This document shows positions 36,059 to 45,454 of a stretch of 64,000 nt of DNA, piece by piece. The DNA lies in the NCBI RefSeq assembly GCF_005116735.1, contig NZ_SWDB01000014.1, positions 1 through 64,000 of the forward strand, read 5' to 3'. Made by a program: the position numbers and the translations under genes. This DNA is from Thalassotalea mangrovi (lineage in GTDB: Bacteria > Pseudomonadota > Gammaproteobacteria > Enterobacterales > Alteromonadaceae). The stretch's first letter is position 1, and the number at the start of each line of letters is the position of its first letter. The notes beneath the pieces were generated by a model. That model made no database searches. It was not told where the DNA came from and saw only the letters and a list, made by a program, of their open reading frames with translations.

Positions 36059-36483
36059 AATATCAGTGACTTAGATTTATATCCCATTAACCAGACGGTG
36101 CGGTTATCGTCGTCATAAATTGATAGATGCCTGTTTTAATTTTAAATTCTCGCAGCAAATTACCTGTGTATATTTTGCAGTCGCCTGCCGTTTGATTTCG
36201 TGTCTCGTATGCAAGATAAGAAAGAGAAATTGAGCTAAAGATTTCAATTTAGTGAGTAACAGATTAAACAAACTTCTATGCTGACTGATTGACGAACGCC
36301 GGTAAATTAGTCCACGTTTTACCATTAACGTATCCTAACTAAATCAAGGCATGGCTTGTGTCAGCCATCATTTCAGTACCGTTTGAAACCAATTGGTTAT
36401 TTCCTTGTTGTATTTAACTTATTGTTTTATTAGAGTTTTGTGATTTTAATTGCGGTATTTTAAGTTTCCAGCAAAAAACAGCG
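36059..36483. other. AT-rich intergenic stretch
   Basis: More than 400 bp with only short frames lacking ribosome sites. I see no tRNA, terminator or repeat here; it may hold the promoter of the leftward hypothetical gene near 36070-36150. Confidence 0.35.
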
Positions 36484-36531
36484 GATAAAAAAAGACCCAA
36501 AAGCCAGTTGACAGATCGGGGCGATTGGGTC
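36484..36531 (-). terminator. Leftward rho-independent terminator with no gene in front of it
   Basis: On the minus strand GACCCAA (36525-36531) pairs with TTGGGTC (36494-36500) and is followed by a run of seven T. The transcript it would end must start in 36532-36744, where no open frame exists, pointing to a small RNA. Confidence 0.6.
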
Positions 36532-36710
36532 CAGGGAGAATCATTAAACGTAATTTAAGTATGGTCGAGATTTTTTGTTTCGCACAATTTTTTGTCAGTT
36601 TTTTTTACAATTTTTTGACCGAGAAAATAAGGCGTTATAGGTCAAACTGCAGGCTGTTTTATTTCCCTATTTAGCCTTTAATTCTTGACACTTAAACTGC
36701 TAGCTGTCAT
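36532..36710 (-). ncRNA. Candidate small RNA divergent from the PsrA-like gene
   Basis: The interval between the terminator and the PsrA-like promoter is non-coding and A-rich on the minus strand, with repeated AAAAAATTGT runs and complementary ends (CGGTC and GACC near 36620 and 36563). Its existence is inferred only from the orphan terminator; the promoter was not found convincingly. Confidence 0.3.
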
Positions 36711-36727
36711 TTTAAACGCATGTTTAA
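36685..36727 (+). promoter_or_regulatory. Promoter and autoregulatory operator of the PsrA-like gene
   Basis: A consensus -35 TTGACA (36685-36690) is followed 21 bp later by the inverted repeat TTAAAC-GCAT-GTTTAA (36712-36727), which would overlap the -10 region. The AAAC-N4-GTTT core resembles PsrA-type operators of Pseudomonas and Shewanella. Repression of its own gene is the natural inference. Confidence 0.5.
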
Positions 36728-36744
36728 CTTTAGCCTGAGATGTA

Positions 36745-37377
36745 ATGGATACTAAGACTAAAATTTTAAATGCAGCAGAGAATTTATTCGCCGATAAAGG
36801 ATTTACCGGTACTTCTCTGCGCGAAATTACCAGCGCCGCTGAAGTCAACCTGGCCGCCGTTAATTACCATTTTGGCTCTAAAAAAGAGTTGATCAAAGCG
36901 TTGATGAAACGTTATCTCGATGTGTTGAGCCCGGAACTGCAGGGTTCGTTGCAACGGGTGATGGAAGATAACGAAAACCTTACCTTGGAACAGGTTTTTG
37001 AAGCATTTGTTGAACCACTGTTGACGCTCAATCAACTGAAGGAGCAGGGCACCAGTAACTTTTTGCAATTGCTTGGGCACTCATACACCGATTCGCAGGG
37101 ATTTTTGCGCTGGTTTATCACGACCAATTACCCTGGCATTATCGATAACTTTGTTATGGCGGTTCATAAGGCCTATCCGGAATTATCCTCACAAGACATG
37201 TTCTGGCGCCTCCACTTCACAATGGGAACGGCAGTATTTGCAATGTCTTCGACCTCAGCCCTGATAGATATTGCCCAGAATGATTTCAATGCTGAAGTGG
37301 ATATCGAAGGCGTCATCCGTCGCCTGATCCCCTATGTCGCCGCCGGGGTGGGTGCCAATACCGTTGTTGCGGGATAA
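36745..37377 (+). CDS. TetR-family regulator, PsrA-like
   Basis: A 210-residue TetR repressor. The helix-turn-helix region ILNAAENLFADKGFTGTSLREITSAAEVNLAAVNYHFGSKKELI matches Pseudomonas PsrA closely, and the ligand domain keeps FWRLHFTMGTAVFAMS as in PsrA. PsrA senses long-chain fatty acyl compounds and represses beta-oxidation genes. With FadR 6 kb away, the cell appears to have two fatty-acid regulators. A palindrome in the promoter suggests autoregulation. It is followed by nagZ at 67 bp, possibly cotranscribed. Confidence 0.85.
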   Translation: MDTKTKILNAAENLFADKGFTGTSLREITSAAEVNLAAVNYHFGSKKELIKALMKRYLDVLSPELQGSLQRVMEDNENLTLEQVFEAFVEPLLTLNQLKEQGTSNFLQLLGHSYTDSQGFLRWFITTNYPGIIDNFVMAVHKAYPELSSQDMFWRLHFTMGTAVFAMSSTSALIDIAQNDFNAEVDIEGVIRRLIPYVAAGVGANTVVAG

Positions 37378-37444
37378 CAGATTGCCAGCGGGAATGTCAG
37401 AACTAACATCATTATTTTAATTTCATGTATTACAGGAGTCGTCA

Positions 37445-38476
37445 TTGAGCTGCTTAATGGTTGATGTAGAGGGGCTAGAGTTAACCGTGCAGGATCGTGA
37501 GATTCTTGCTCACCCTATGGTAGGCGGGTTGATCCTGTTTTCACGAAACTATCAGGACACTGAACAGGTCCGGGAACTCACCAGACAAATAAAAGCCGTA
37601 AATCCAAACATCTTAATCGGTGTCGATCAGGAAGGCGGTAGAGTCCAGCGATTTCGTCAGGGCTTCACCAAGTTGCCGGCAATGGGCAAAGTCATAGCCC
37701 GGGCGCGTTTACTCTGTAACACCGAATCAAAAGCTCATGAGTTAGCATCAGAGTTGGCTCAGGACCTTGGATGGTTAATGGCCACTGAAGTGCTAAATGT
37801 CGGTGTTGATATCAGTTTTGCACCGGTATTGGATATCGACGATATTTCCGACGTTATTGGTGATCGTGGCTTTGATATTGAACCTCAGGTGGTTACATCC
37901 CTGGCTGGTGCCTTTATTCGCGGCATGAATCAGGCGGGTATGCAAGCGACAGGAAAACATTTTCCCGGGCATGGCAGTGTCAAAGAAGATTCGCATGTAG
38001 CGATGCCCGTTGATCGCCGCAGCGAGTCATCGATTTTTAATCATGACATGTCTGTATTCAGGACGTTAATCGAGAGCAACTCTCTTGGCGCGATCATGCC
38101 GGCGCATGTCATCTATCCAGACGTTGATCATCGTCCCGTCGGTTTTTCGCCGGTTTGGTTAAAAGACGTGTTACGAAAACAGCTTGGTTTTAATGGCGTC
38201 ATTTTTTCCGATGATCTGTCGATGAAAGCCGCATCCGTTGCCGGGGGGTATGTCGAGCGCTGTGAAGCGGCCCTTGATGCCGGTTGTGATATGTTACTGC
38301 TTTGCAATGACCGTCAGGGCGTCGAACAGGTGTTAGATCAGGCAAACCTGAATGTTGAGCGCGATAGTGCAGTGCGGCTGCAGTCCATGATAAACCACGG
38401 TCAACCATTTTCAGATTTAAACACCGTTAAACAGTGGCTGAAAATCCGTAAACGGATAAACAGTCATTTCAATTAG
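37445..38476 (+). CDS. nagZ: Beta-N-acetylhexosaminidase
   Basis: NagZ removes N-acetylglucosamine from anhydromuropeptides in cytoplasmic cell-wall recycling. The GH3 signature is present: IGVDQEGGRVQRF, TGKHFPGHGSVKEDSHVAMPVDRR (the His-Asp loop acting as acid/base) and VIFSDDLSMKAA with the nucleophile Asp. The start is TTG at 37445, with AGGAG (37434-37438) six nt upstream; the resulting MSCLMVDVEGLEL aligns with the family start, whereas the first ATG is four codons in. Length 343 aa is normal. Confidence 0.96.
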   Translation: MSCLMVDVEGLELTVQDREILAHPMVGGLILFSRNYQDTEQVRELTRQIKAVNPNILIGVDQEGGRVQRFRQGFTKLPAMGKVIARARLLCNTESKAHELASELAQDLGWLMATEVLNVGVDISFAPVLDIDDISDVIGDRGFDIEPQVVTSLAGAFIRGMNQAGMQATGKHFPGHGSVKEDSHVAMPVDRRSESSIFNHDMSVFRTLIESNSLGAIMPAHVIYPDVDHRPVGFSPVWLKDVLRKQLGFNGVIFSDDLSMKAASVAGGYVERCEAALDAGCDMLLLCNDRQGVEQVLDQANLNVERDSAVRLQSMINHGQPFSDLNTVKQWLKIRKRINSHFN

Positions 38477-38543
38477 CGAATAAGAACCGCGGCTAAGCGA
38501 CATATAACTTCATAACAAACCGTGTCAAAGAATTATAAACCGA

Positions 38544-39917
38544 ATGAAAAACCACCATTTAATTGCCATTATCACGCCTCTGGTCTGTATCGCCTGTTTT
38601 TTTGTGTTATTACAGTTAAATATGGGGAGTGCTCCGGCGATGACCGTATCACTAACCCTGTTGATAGTAGTGTTTTGGGTCACCGAAACCTTACCGATCC
38701 CGATTACCAGCTTATTACCATTTGTCTTATTTCCCCTGTTCGGCATTCTCGATCATAAACAAGCGTCGAGTGCTCTTGGTAGCCATGTAATTTTATTGCT
38801 AATGGGGGCCTTTATGCTATCCAAGGCCCTGGAAAAGAGTCAGGTACATGAACGGTTGGCAGTGTATATGGTAAATCTGGTCGGGGTCCACAGCGGACGT
38901 CGTCTGGTCATCGGGTTTATGCTGGCTACCGCCATTCTTAGTATGTGGATATCCAATACGGCAACTGTGCTCATCATGTTACCCATGGCATTGGCGGTCT
39001 TGTCCCATATCGAAAATCGTAAGTTAAAAGTGGCATTGATTCTTGGTATTGCCTATGCGGCCAGCGTTGGTGGTGTCGGTACCTTAATTGGTACCCCGCC
39101 AAATGTTATTTTTATGGGCATTTTTGAGCAATTTACCCAAACCGAGTTTGGCTTTATTGAATGGATGAAAGTTGGTGTTCCGGTTGTACTCATCTCAGTT
39201 CCAATAATGGGCTTATGGTTAACACGCAATGTTACCCTTGATGAGAGGATAAACATGCCGGTGCAAGGCAAGTGGCGCACGGAAGAAAAGCGTACGCTGG
39301 CAGTATTTGCGTTAACGGCCCTTGCCTGGATTACCCGCAAAGAGCCGTTCGGAGGCTGGAGTGGTGCGCTTGACTTGCCTCAGGTTGGAGACAGTAGCAT
39401 TGCTTTGGCAGCGGTGGTCATTATGGCAATGATCCCGAATGGTAAAGGCTCACGCCTGTTAGACTGGGATACCGCGAAAACGATTCCCTGGGGCATGTTA
39501 TTGTTGTTTGCCGGTGGCATTGTGATTGCCAAAGCGTTTGTGGCTTCCGGGTTGAGCGATATATTAGCCTCTGGCCTGGTTGAACTGGCAAATCTTCCTA
39601 TTCTATTAACCTTGCTTTGTATCTGCCTGGCGGTTACCTATCTGACTGAAATCACCTCCAACACTGCCACTGCAACCCTGTTGATGCCGATACTCGCATC
39701 AGCGGCAATAGCAACCGGCTTGCCACCGCAGGTGCTGATGATCCCCGCCGCAATCTGTGCCAGTTGCGCGTTTATGCTACCGGTCGCCACGGCGCCGAAT
39801 GCCATCGCCTTTGGTACCAAGCAAATTGATATACTCGACATGGTCAAAGAAGGGGCGGTACTTAGCTTGCTGGTTTCTTGTATCGTTGCGCTTTGTTGTT
39901 ATTGGATTTTGATTTAA
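38544..39917 (+). CDS. DASS (SLC13) family sodium/anion symporter
   Basis: A 457-residue inner-membrane protein with two inverted halves, each bearing the SNT sodium-site motif: WISNTATVLIMLPMA and TEITSNTATATLLMPI. The TETLPIPITSLLP segment and GGVGTLIGTPPN are also typical. DASS proteins import dicarboxylates, citrate or sulfate with Na+; which one is not clear from the sequence. It lies 67 bp after nagZ, in the same direction. Confidence 0.93.
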   Translation: MKNHHLIAIITPLVCIACFFVLLQLNMGSAPAMTVSLTLLIVVFWVTETLPIPITSLLPFVLFPLFGILDHKQASSALGSHVILLLMGAFMLSKALEKSQVHERLAVYMVNLVGVHSGRRLVIGFMLATAILSMWISNTATVLIMLPMALAVLSHIENRKLKVALILGIAYAASVGGVGTLIGTPPNVIFMGIFEQFTQTEFGFIEWMKVGVPVVLISVPIMGLWLTRNVTLDERINMPVQGKWRTEEKRTLAVFALTALAWITRKEPFGGWSGALDLPQVGDSSIALAAVVIMAMIPNGKGSRLLDWDTAKTIPWGMLLLFAGGIVIAKAFVASGLSDILASGLVELANLPILLTLLCICLAVTYLTEITSNTATATLLMPILASAAIATGLPPQVLMIPAAICASCAFMLPVATAPNAIAFGTKQIDILDMVKEGAVLSLLVSCIVALCCYWILI

Positions 39918-39997
39918 ACCGCGACTTTTGTGTCTGGACTGGCTGTCTGCTTTTTAAACTGATATTGTAACCTTATGAATTGCTAAGGTAATCTATC

Positions 39998-40303
39998 ATG
40001 TTAAGAACTAAGAAGAGCATTTTAACTGCAATATTTCTCGGTCTGATTATGGCTGCTACAACATTGGTTCATGCTGCTGAAATTAAGGCAGTACGTTGTA
40101 GTGGAGGAGTTGCGAAGTTAGCGATGGACAAATTTGATGTCATTGAACGCTGCGGTACGCCAATGGCTCAGGAAATCATTTCTGCGGAAATAGAAAGAAG
40201 GGTAGAGCGCCTGGTTTATCGATTCTCGATTGATAAGAGTGAGCCTTTAACCATTTTTACCTTCGAAGCGGGTAAGTTAACATTAATAGAAAAAAATCCT
40301 TAA
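39998..40303 (+). CDS. Small exported protein, DUF2845-like
   Basis: A 101-residue protein with a signal peptide (ILTAIFLGLIMAATTLVHA) and a short beta domain. VRCSGGVAKLAMDKFDVIERCGTP resembles the DUF2845 pattern, in which RC and KCGxP bracket a loop, with two cysteines that could form a disulfide. Its function is unknown; periplasmic location is inferred. It is followed by a strong hairpin terminator. Confidence 0.65.
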   Translation: MLRTKKSILTAIFLGLIMAATTLVHAAEIKAVRCSGGVAKLAMDKFDVIERCGTPMAQEIISAEIERRVERLVYRFSIDKSEPLTIFTFEAGKLTLIEKNP

Positions 40304-40322
40304 GCTCTGCCGCTAATCACAA

Positions 40323-40346
40323 AAAAGGAGCCAAATGGCTCCTTTT
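40323..40346. terminator. Bidirectional terminator
   Basis: AAAAGGAGCC (40323-40332) pairs with GGCTCCTTTT (40337-40346) around AAAT. A-run and T-run on either side let it serve both the DUF2845-like gene and the leftward nhaB-dsbB operon. Confidence 0.85.
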
Positions 40347-40367
40347 CAATTCAATGATCAATACCAA

Positions 40368-40898
40368 TCAGGTGTCATTACGACCCAGTTTATTCAACAC
40401 GTGACTGCAGAGAAACACCACAAACAGTGCACTGTAGACGCCATAGACCACTACCATCCACTGTGGCATCGAGTATCCTAGCAATGACCAGCTGATTTCA
40501 CCGCAATCACCGGTTGCTTCGAAAATGGCGGGGACCCATTGGTGTAATGGTAGCCATTGTGGGAAATTTGGCACGATATCACAGCTGAAAAACAACGAAT
40601 TAGCATTCGTTTGCATTTCCACATGTTCAAGGGCGATAATCAGTCCCCAGATAGCACTGACGCCCCAAATGGCAAAGCCAGCCAGGCGCAGCAGCACCAG
40701 GCGATTGCCTAATGCACCGATGATACCAGCGAATGCGATACCGAATATTGCAACTCGCTGATAAATACACATGATGCAGGGCTCGAGCCCCATACCATAT
40801 TGAAAATACAATGCCGCCATTTCCAGGGTGATGGCTGACAGAGCTAACAGCCACCAGGACTTACTGGACATCACCCATCGATTTAATGTGTTGAACAT
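40368..40898 (-). CDS. dsbB: Disulfide bond formation protein B
   Basis: DsbB reoxidises periplasmic DsbA and passes the electrons to quinones. The 176-residue protein has four membrane helices and both essential cysteine pairs, Cys41/Cys44 (EPCIMC) and Cys106/Cys132 (CDIVPNFP and GDCG), at nearly the E. coli positions. It lies 14 bp after nhaB in the same direction, the conserved nhaB-dsbB arrangement of gammaproteobacteria. Confidence 0.96.
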   Translation of the reverse strand: MFNTLNRWVMSSKSWWLLALSAITLEMAALYFQYGMGLEPCIMCIYQRVAIFGIAFAGIIGALGNRLVLLRLAGFAIWGVSAIWGLIIALEHVEMQTNANSLFFSCDIVPNFPQWLPLHQWVPAIFEATGDCGEISWSLLGYSMPQWMVVVYGVYSALFVVFLCSHVLNKLGRNDT

Positions 40899-40912
40899 AC
40901 GATTCCCTCGCC

Positions 40913-42499
40913 TTAATGACCACTAGGCTCGATAGTGGCTGGGGTTGTGTGATGATGTATCCACCCCATGTCGTACAGCAGTTCGGTATATTCTACGAGT
41001 ACACCGGAATAAATGGCAATAAAGCCAACGATGGTCAGTACGATTGTGTAAGGTAAAGCCATATACACCATACGACCATATGACAACCGAATCAATGGTG
41101 CCAGCGCTGACGTCAACAGAAACAGGAAAGCGGCCTGGCCATTTGGGGTAGCAACTGAAGGCAGGTTAGTACCGGTATTAATGGCAACCGCCAGCATATC
41201 GAATTGATCACGGGTGATCTGGCCGGCCAGCAACGCTTTTTTCACCTCGGTGATATATACCGTGCCAACAAATACATTATCACTGACCATCGACAGGAAG
41301 CCGTTGGCGAGATAGAACATTACCAATTGCATATTGCCTTCAAACGTTAATACCCAGTTAATCACAGGCGTAAACAATTGTTGGTCAATAATCACCGCAA
41401 CCACCGCAAAAAATACCGCCAATAGTGCTGTAAATGGCAATGCTTCTTCGAATGCATGGCCGATCTGATGCTCTTCAATGACACCAGTGAAAGAAGTCGC
41501 CAGAATAATGACGGTAAGGCCAATCAATCCTACCGCGGCCAGGTGAAGGGCCAGGGCTATGACCAGCCACAATCCAATCACACCCTGCATCACTAACTTT
41601 GCATTGTCCTGCTTGGTACGGTTTGCGGTCTCTGCGTGATCGAATTCCACCAGAATTTTGCGCACATTTTCCGGCATATCGACGCCATAGCTAAACATCT
41701 TGAATTTTTCGACGACGAAACAGGTCAGCAAACCGAAAATGAAGACCGGAATGGTAACTGGTGACATACGTACGGCGAACTCGACAAACTGCCAGCCAGC
41801 CTGCTGACCGATGATTAAATTTTGCGGTTCGCCAACGATGGTCATTACCCCACCAAGGGCAGTACCTACGCCCGCATGCATCAACAGGTTACGCAGGTAA
41901 GCACGAAATTGAAGCAGATCTTCGCGAGAATAATCGGGCAGTTCATGATCGCTGGTATGGTCGTGGCTATGTTGTATGGTTTTGCCAGATGCTACTTTGT
42001 GGTAAACACTGTAAAAGCCGACTGCAACACTGATGATTACCGCGATAACCGTCAACGCATCTAAAAACGCCGACAGGAATGCACTGGAGAAACAGAACAT
42101 TAACGATACGGCAATTTTTGAGCGCACATTGGTGATGATTTTGGTAAACAAAAACAGCAGCAGGTTCTTCATAAAATAAATACCCGCAACCATAAAAATC
42201 AATAGCAGCATAACCTCGAGGTTTACACTGATTTCATGGTACACCTGTTCTGGGCTGGTCATGCCTATGGCAACGGCCTGAATCGCCAACAAACCACCGG
42301 GTTGTAATGGGTAACATTTTAGTGCCATGGCAAGAGTGAAAATAAACTGTAATACCAACGCCCAACCTGCAACGTACGGAGATACGAGGAAGAATAGTAT
42401 GGGGTTAACAATGAGGAAACCAAGGATGGTCCACTTGTACCAGTTTGGGGCCTGGCCTAAAAAGTTTTTCGACAGAGCGTGTGCAAATGACTGCTGCAT
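40913..42499 (-). CDS. nhaB: Na+/H+ antiporter NhaB
   Basis: A 528-residue inner-membrane antiporter exporting Na+ in exchange for protons, useful in a marine cell. Recognisable stretches include [29 protein letters not shown]-type helices (here [22 protein letters not shown]), [51 protein letters not shown] and [24 protein letters not shown]. These are characteristic of NhaB rather than NhaA or NhaD. Length is close to E. coli (513). First gene of nhaB-dsbB; the divergent neighbour is fadR, as in enterobacteria. Confidence 0.96.
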   Translation of the reverse strand: MQQSFAHALSKNFLGQAPNWYKWTILGFLIVNPILFFLVSPYVAGWALVLQFIFTLAMALKCYPLQPGGLLAIQAVAIGMTSPEQVYHEISVNLEVMLLLIFMVAGIYFMKNLLLFLFTKIITNVRSKIAVSLMFCFSSAFLSAFLDALTVIAVIISVAVGFYSVYHKVASGKTIQHSHDHTSDHELPDYSREDLLQFRAYLRNLLMHAGVGTALGGVMTIVGEPQNLIIGQQAGWQFVEFAVRMSPVTIPVFIFGLLTCFVVEKFKMFSYGVDMPENVRKILVEFDHAETANRTKQDNAKLVMQGVIGLWLVIALALHLAAVGLIGLTVIILATSFTGVIEEHQIGHAFEEALPFTALLAVFFAVVAVIIDQQLFTPVINWVLTFEGNMQLVMFYLANGFLSMVSDNVFVGTVYITEVKKALLAGQITRDQFDMLAVAINTGTNLPSVATPNGQAAFLFLLTSALAPLIRLSYGRMVYMALPYTIVLTIVGFIAIYSGVLVEYTELLYDMGWIHHHTTPATIEPSGH

Positions 42500-43010
42500 T
42501 AATAACTTTCCTTAAAGAACTACTGTTTTTTGCTCTACCGGTAAACGGCCGGTAAAGTCTGTTATTTTATTTGCGACGTTGATAACGCCGAATTGATTAG
42601 CGCAGATAGAAACTTGTCTTACAATCCCGGAGTCATCGGGGCTGGACACTGCATTTCGATCAAAACGAGCCATAGAATACTCGAAAATTCAGATAATACC
42701 AATCAGGATTGGTATTACAGGCGAGACCAAAACTCGATAATCCTGGAAAAGTCATGCATGCATCAACAGCTGATTGGATTGAATAACTATGCAAATTCCA
42801 GTGAATCGGGTATTTCTCAGGAAATGAGCTAGGGTTAACTGGAATGAAAAGTCGCGATTTGTTACAAAATGGTTAATATCTGAGCAATCTTTGAGCTGAA
42901 TGTGCCTCATTTATTTAATCCGTCAACAAGCCACTTGACATCGTCTGGTACAATCAGTTTATATACTGAATAATTAACTCTAAAGTGATAAGCACTTCAC
43001 GGAATTTTAA
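42500..43010. promoter_or_regulatory. nhaB-fadR divergent region
   Basis: A 510-bp gap without genes. It holds a perfect palindrome with 11-bp arms (TAATACCAATC / GATTGGTATTA, 42694-42717), related to the ATACCAA-ended repeats elsewhere, and the fadR promoter with a candidate FadR site near 42943. The remaining sequence shows nothing I can name. Confidence 0.5.
42935..42967 (+). promoter_or_regulatory. fadR promoter with candidate FadR operator
   Basis: TTGACA (42935-42940) is a consensus -35. It is followed by TTTATA (42958-42963) or TATACT (42962-42967) as -10; the first gives a 17-bp spacer. The spacer contains GTCTGGTACAATCAGTT (42943-42959), which keeps CTGGT and GTT of the 17-bp FadR consensus. 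A bound FadR would block its own promoter. Confidence 0.5.
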
Positions 43011-43721
43011 ATGATCATAAAAGCACAAAGTCCTGCCGGGTTTGCAGAGCAGTATATTGTTGAATCCATCTGGAATGGAGGCTTTCCGCCGGGCTCTATT
43101 TTGCCCGCCGAGCGCGAATTGTCGGAACTGATCGGTGTTACCAGAACGACCCTGCGCGAAGTGTTACAGCGCCTGGCTCGAGATGGCTGGCTAACCATTC
43201 AACATGGCAAACCGACCAAAGTAAATGATTTCTGGGAAACCTGTGGTCTGAATATTCTTAGTACTCTGGCGGAGTTAGATCAGGAAGGTATCCCGGACCT
43301 GGTGGAAAACCTGTTATCAGCCCGAACCAACTTAAGCGCGATTTTTATCCGTGCAGCGATTAAAAACAATCCGGAAAAAGTGATCGAGCTTATCAACAAT
43401 TGTATGGATACCGAATGCGATGGTGAGCAGTTTGCCCAGAACGATTATCAGCTCCACCATGATTTGGCGCTGGCGTCGTCTAACCCCATTTATGTATTGG
43501 TCCTGAATGGTTTTAAAAATCTCTATTCCCGTTTAGGTGGTCTGTACTTTGCGCACGAAGATGCTCGCAAACTGAGCCTGAAGTTCTATCGGGAACTGAT
43601 CGATGTTGCCGAAAATGGTCATTTTAATGAGTCGGTGCAGGTTGTCCGGAACTATGGTGTTGAGTCAGGAAAAGTCTGGCATAACCTCAAAGAAGATGTA
43701 TTGCGCGAATTAGCTCGCTAA
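43011..43721 (+). CDS. fadR: Fatty acid metabolism regulator FadR
   Basis: A GntR-family regulator that represses fatty-acid degradation and activates unsaturated fatty-acid synthesis, released by long-chain acyl-CoA. The 236-residue protein has the winged helix [55 protein letters not shown], nearly the enterobacterial FadR sequence, and the acyl-CoA domain with [21 protein letters not shown]. The nhaB-fadR divergent order is conserved. It ends with a strong terminator at 43757. Confidence 0.96.
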   Translation: MIIKAQSPAGFAEQYIVESIWNGGFPPGSILPAERELSELIGVTRTTLREVLQRLARDGWLTIQHGKPTKVNDFWETCGLNILSTLAELDQEGIPDLVENLLSARTNLSAIFIRAAIKNNPEKVIELINNCMDTECDGEQFAQNDYQLHHDLALASSNPIYVLVLNGFKNLYSRLGGLYFAHEDARKLSLKFYRELIDVAENGHFNESVQVVRNYGVESGKVWHNLKEDVLRELAR

Positions 43722-43756
43722 ACTGTCCGCTGACAGTTAGCCCTGTTGTTTACATT

Positions 43757-43786
43757 AAACCCTGCTCGATGCAGGGTTTATTTTTG
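43757..43786 (+). terminator. Rho-independent terminator of fadR
   Basis: AAACCCTGC (43757-43765) pairs perfectly with GCAGGGTTT (43771-43779) around a 5-nt loop, followed by ATTTTTG. Confidence 0.9.
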
Positions 43787-43917
43787 TCTGAAATTTAACC
43801 GTTCGAATAAAAATTTTTGTTTAACCCTTGAATAATTTCCCGCGTAATACCATTTCAATACAAAACCAAGTAAACTAGTCGGGTTTTTTACCTTGCTAGC
43901 TAATTTTTGAGGATTTT

Positions 43918-44247
43918 ATGGAAACCATTGACAAGATCAAACAACAGATTGCCGAGAACCCGATTCTTATCTTTATGAAGGGCTCGCCAAAACTTCCAAG
44001 TTGTGGCTTTTCATCACAAGCCTCACAAGCGCTTATGGCCTGTGGCGAAAAATTTGCTTATGTAGATATCCTGCAAAACCCAGATATCCGAGCAGAACTT
44101 CCAGGTTATGCAAACTGGCCAACCTTCCCGCAACTTTGGGTTGAAGGTGAATTGATTGGCGGTTGTGACATTATCATGGAAATGTACCAACAGGGTGAAT
44201 TGCAACCACTGATTAAAGAAGTTGCAGCCAAGCACTCTGAACAATAA
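43918..44247 (+). CDS. grxD: Monothiol glutaredoxin GrxD
   Basis: A 109-residue monothiol glutaredoxin with the CGFS active site at residues 29-32 (KGSPKLPSCGFSSQ), TFPQLWVEGELIGGCDI (glutathione-binding region) and no N-terminal extension. These proteins bind a glutathione-ligated [2Fe-2S] cluster and carry it between assembly and target proteins. It is followed by a peroxiredoxin and then rnt, forming a small stress-related neighbourhood. Confidence 0.96.
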   Translation: METIDKIKQQIAENPILIFMKGSPKLPSCGFSSQASQALMACGEKFAYVDILQNPDIRAELPGYANWPTFPQLWVEGELIGGCDIIMEMYQQGELQPLIKEVAAKHSEQ

Positions 44248-44350
44248 TCGAATTTTCTAATCGTGCTGCTATGGCGCGATTGGCTGAAGGTAAAAAACTG
44301 CCCTCAGCACACTTTTTAAAATAACTATGTGTTAATAAATGGAGAACAAC

Positions 44351-44956
44351 ATGAGTGTATTAGTAGGTCGTCCTGCTCCTGATTTCACTGCTGCAGCTGT
44401 ATTAGGTAACGGCGAAATCGTAGATAACTTCAACCTTACCGAAACCATCAAAGGTAAAAAAGCGGTAATCTTCTTCTACCCACTAGACTTCACTTTCGTT
44501 TGTCCGTCTGAGCTGATTGCTTTTGACAAGCGTTTTGAAGAATTCCAAAGCCGTGGTGTTGAAGTTATCGGTGTTTCTATCGATTCTCAATTCAGCCACA
44601 ACGCATGGCGTAACACCCCAGTAAACGAAGGCGGTATCGGTCCGGTTAAATACCCATTGGTTGCTGATGTTAAGCACGAAATCTGTCAGGCATATGATGT
44701 AGAGCACCCTGAAGCTGGCGTTGCTTTCCGTGGTTCATTCCTGATCGACGAAGAAGGTAACGTTCGTCACCAGGTAGTAAACGATCTGCCTTTAGGTCGT
44801 AACATCGATGAAATGTTACGTATGATCGACGCATTACAGTTCCACTCAGAGCACGGCGAAGTTTGTCCTGCAGGCTGGAACAAAGGTGATGCTGGTATGA
44901 CGGCTTCCCCTGATGGTGTTGCTTCTTACCTGTCCAGCAATGCTGACAACTTATAA
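44351..44956 (+). CDS. Typical 2-Cys peroxiredoxin (AhpC/Prx1 type)
   Basis: A 201-residue peroxiredoxin that reduces H2O2 and organic peroxides. Peroxidatic Cys51 lies in FYPLDFTFVCPSEL; resolving Cys172 lies in HGEVCPAGW, followed by a long C-terminal tail, as in the Prx1 subgroup. ATG 44351 follows GGAG by 6 nt; an ATG at 44339 overlaps that ribosome site and is unlikely. Codon use is strongly biased to preferred codons (GGTGTT, GAAGTT), unlike neighbours, suggesting high expression. A strong terminator follows. Confidence 0.95.
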   Translation: MSVLVGRPAPDFTAAAVLGNGEIVDNFNLTETIKGKKAVIFFYPLDFTFVCPSELIAFDKRFEEFQSRGVEVIGVSIDSQFSHNAWRNTPVNEGGIGPVKYPLVADVKHEICQAYDVEHPEAGVAFRGSFLIDEEGNVRHQVVNDLPLGRNIDEMLRMIDALQFHSEHGEVCPAGWNKGDAGMTASPDGVASYLSSNADNL

Positions 44957-44976
44957 TTTCGTTTAGCTAAGCGAAT

Positions 44977-45007
44977 AAAAAAAGCTGCCTCAGGCAGCTT
45001 TTTTTTT
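44977..45007 (+). terminator. Rho-independent terminator of the peroxiredoxin gene
   Basis: AAAAAAAGCTGCC (44977-44989), loop TCA, and the matching GGCAGCTTTTTTT arm, continuing into further T residues. Near-perfect; it would work on both strands. Confidence 0.95.
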
Positions 45008-45100
45008 GGGATTTTTTTTCAATCAAATTAAACAGTTCGATAAATTCTACTACGCTTAAGTGAGGCAATATTTTTAATAGCTTTTCAAGGAAGAACGGCG

Positions 45101-45454
45101 ATGCTTTCGTCATTGAAGGAAAATCCCCCGATTTTACCTCTGCTGCTGTTAAGCGGCACACTTATCATTTTCTCAGAACAGGCAATTATCCATGGGTTAG
45201 GGTTGGCTTTATACCTTGTTTTTTTCTGGGCTGGCCTGAAGTATTTAAATAACCAGGCGATAAAACCAAAGCGACTATTGCTTAGTGCTGCTCAGCGAGT
45301 CAAACCCAGTGTTAGGCTGGCAAGATTATCGTTGTTTCTGTTAATTGCGATAGAATCCGGTCGTTATTTTCCCGAGCAGTCGGCAGTTGCCATTGCGTTA
45401 TTTGCGATACTTCTGACATTTCGCGAGTGGTTGGGATTACGCAACCGATATTAA
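45101..45454 (+). CDS. Small membrane protein of unknown function
   Basis: A 117-residue protein with two clusters of hydrophobic helices ([30 protein letters not shown], then [15 protein letters not shown] and [12 protein letters not shown]) separated by a basic loop ([21 protein letters not shown]). AAGGAAG precedes the start by 8 nt. Its stop overlaps the end of rnt by 4 bp on the opposite strand. I do not recognise the family. Confidence 0.65.
   Translation: MLSSLKENPPILPLLLLSGTLIIFSEQAIIHGLGLALYLVFFWAGLKYLNNQAIKPKRLLLSAAQRVKPSVRLARLSLFLLIAIESGRYFPEQSAVAIALFAILLTFREWLGLRNRY

Noticed and set aside
42593-42832. 79-codon frame in the nhaB-fadR gap
   Set aside because: It reads through the ATACCAAT palindrome and has no ribosome site or family resemblance.
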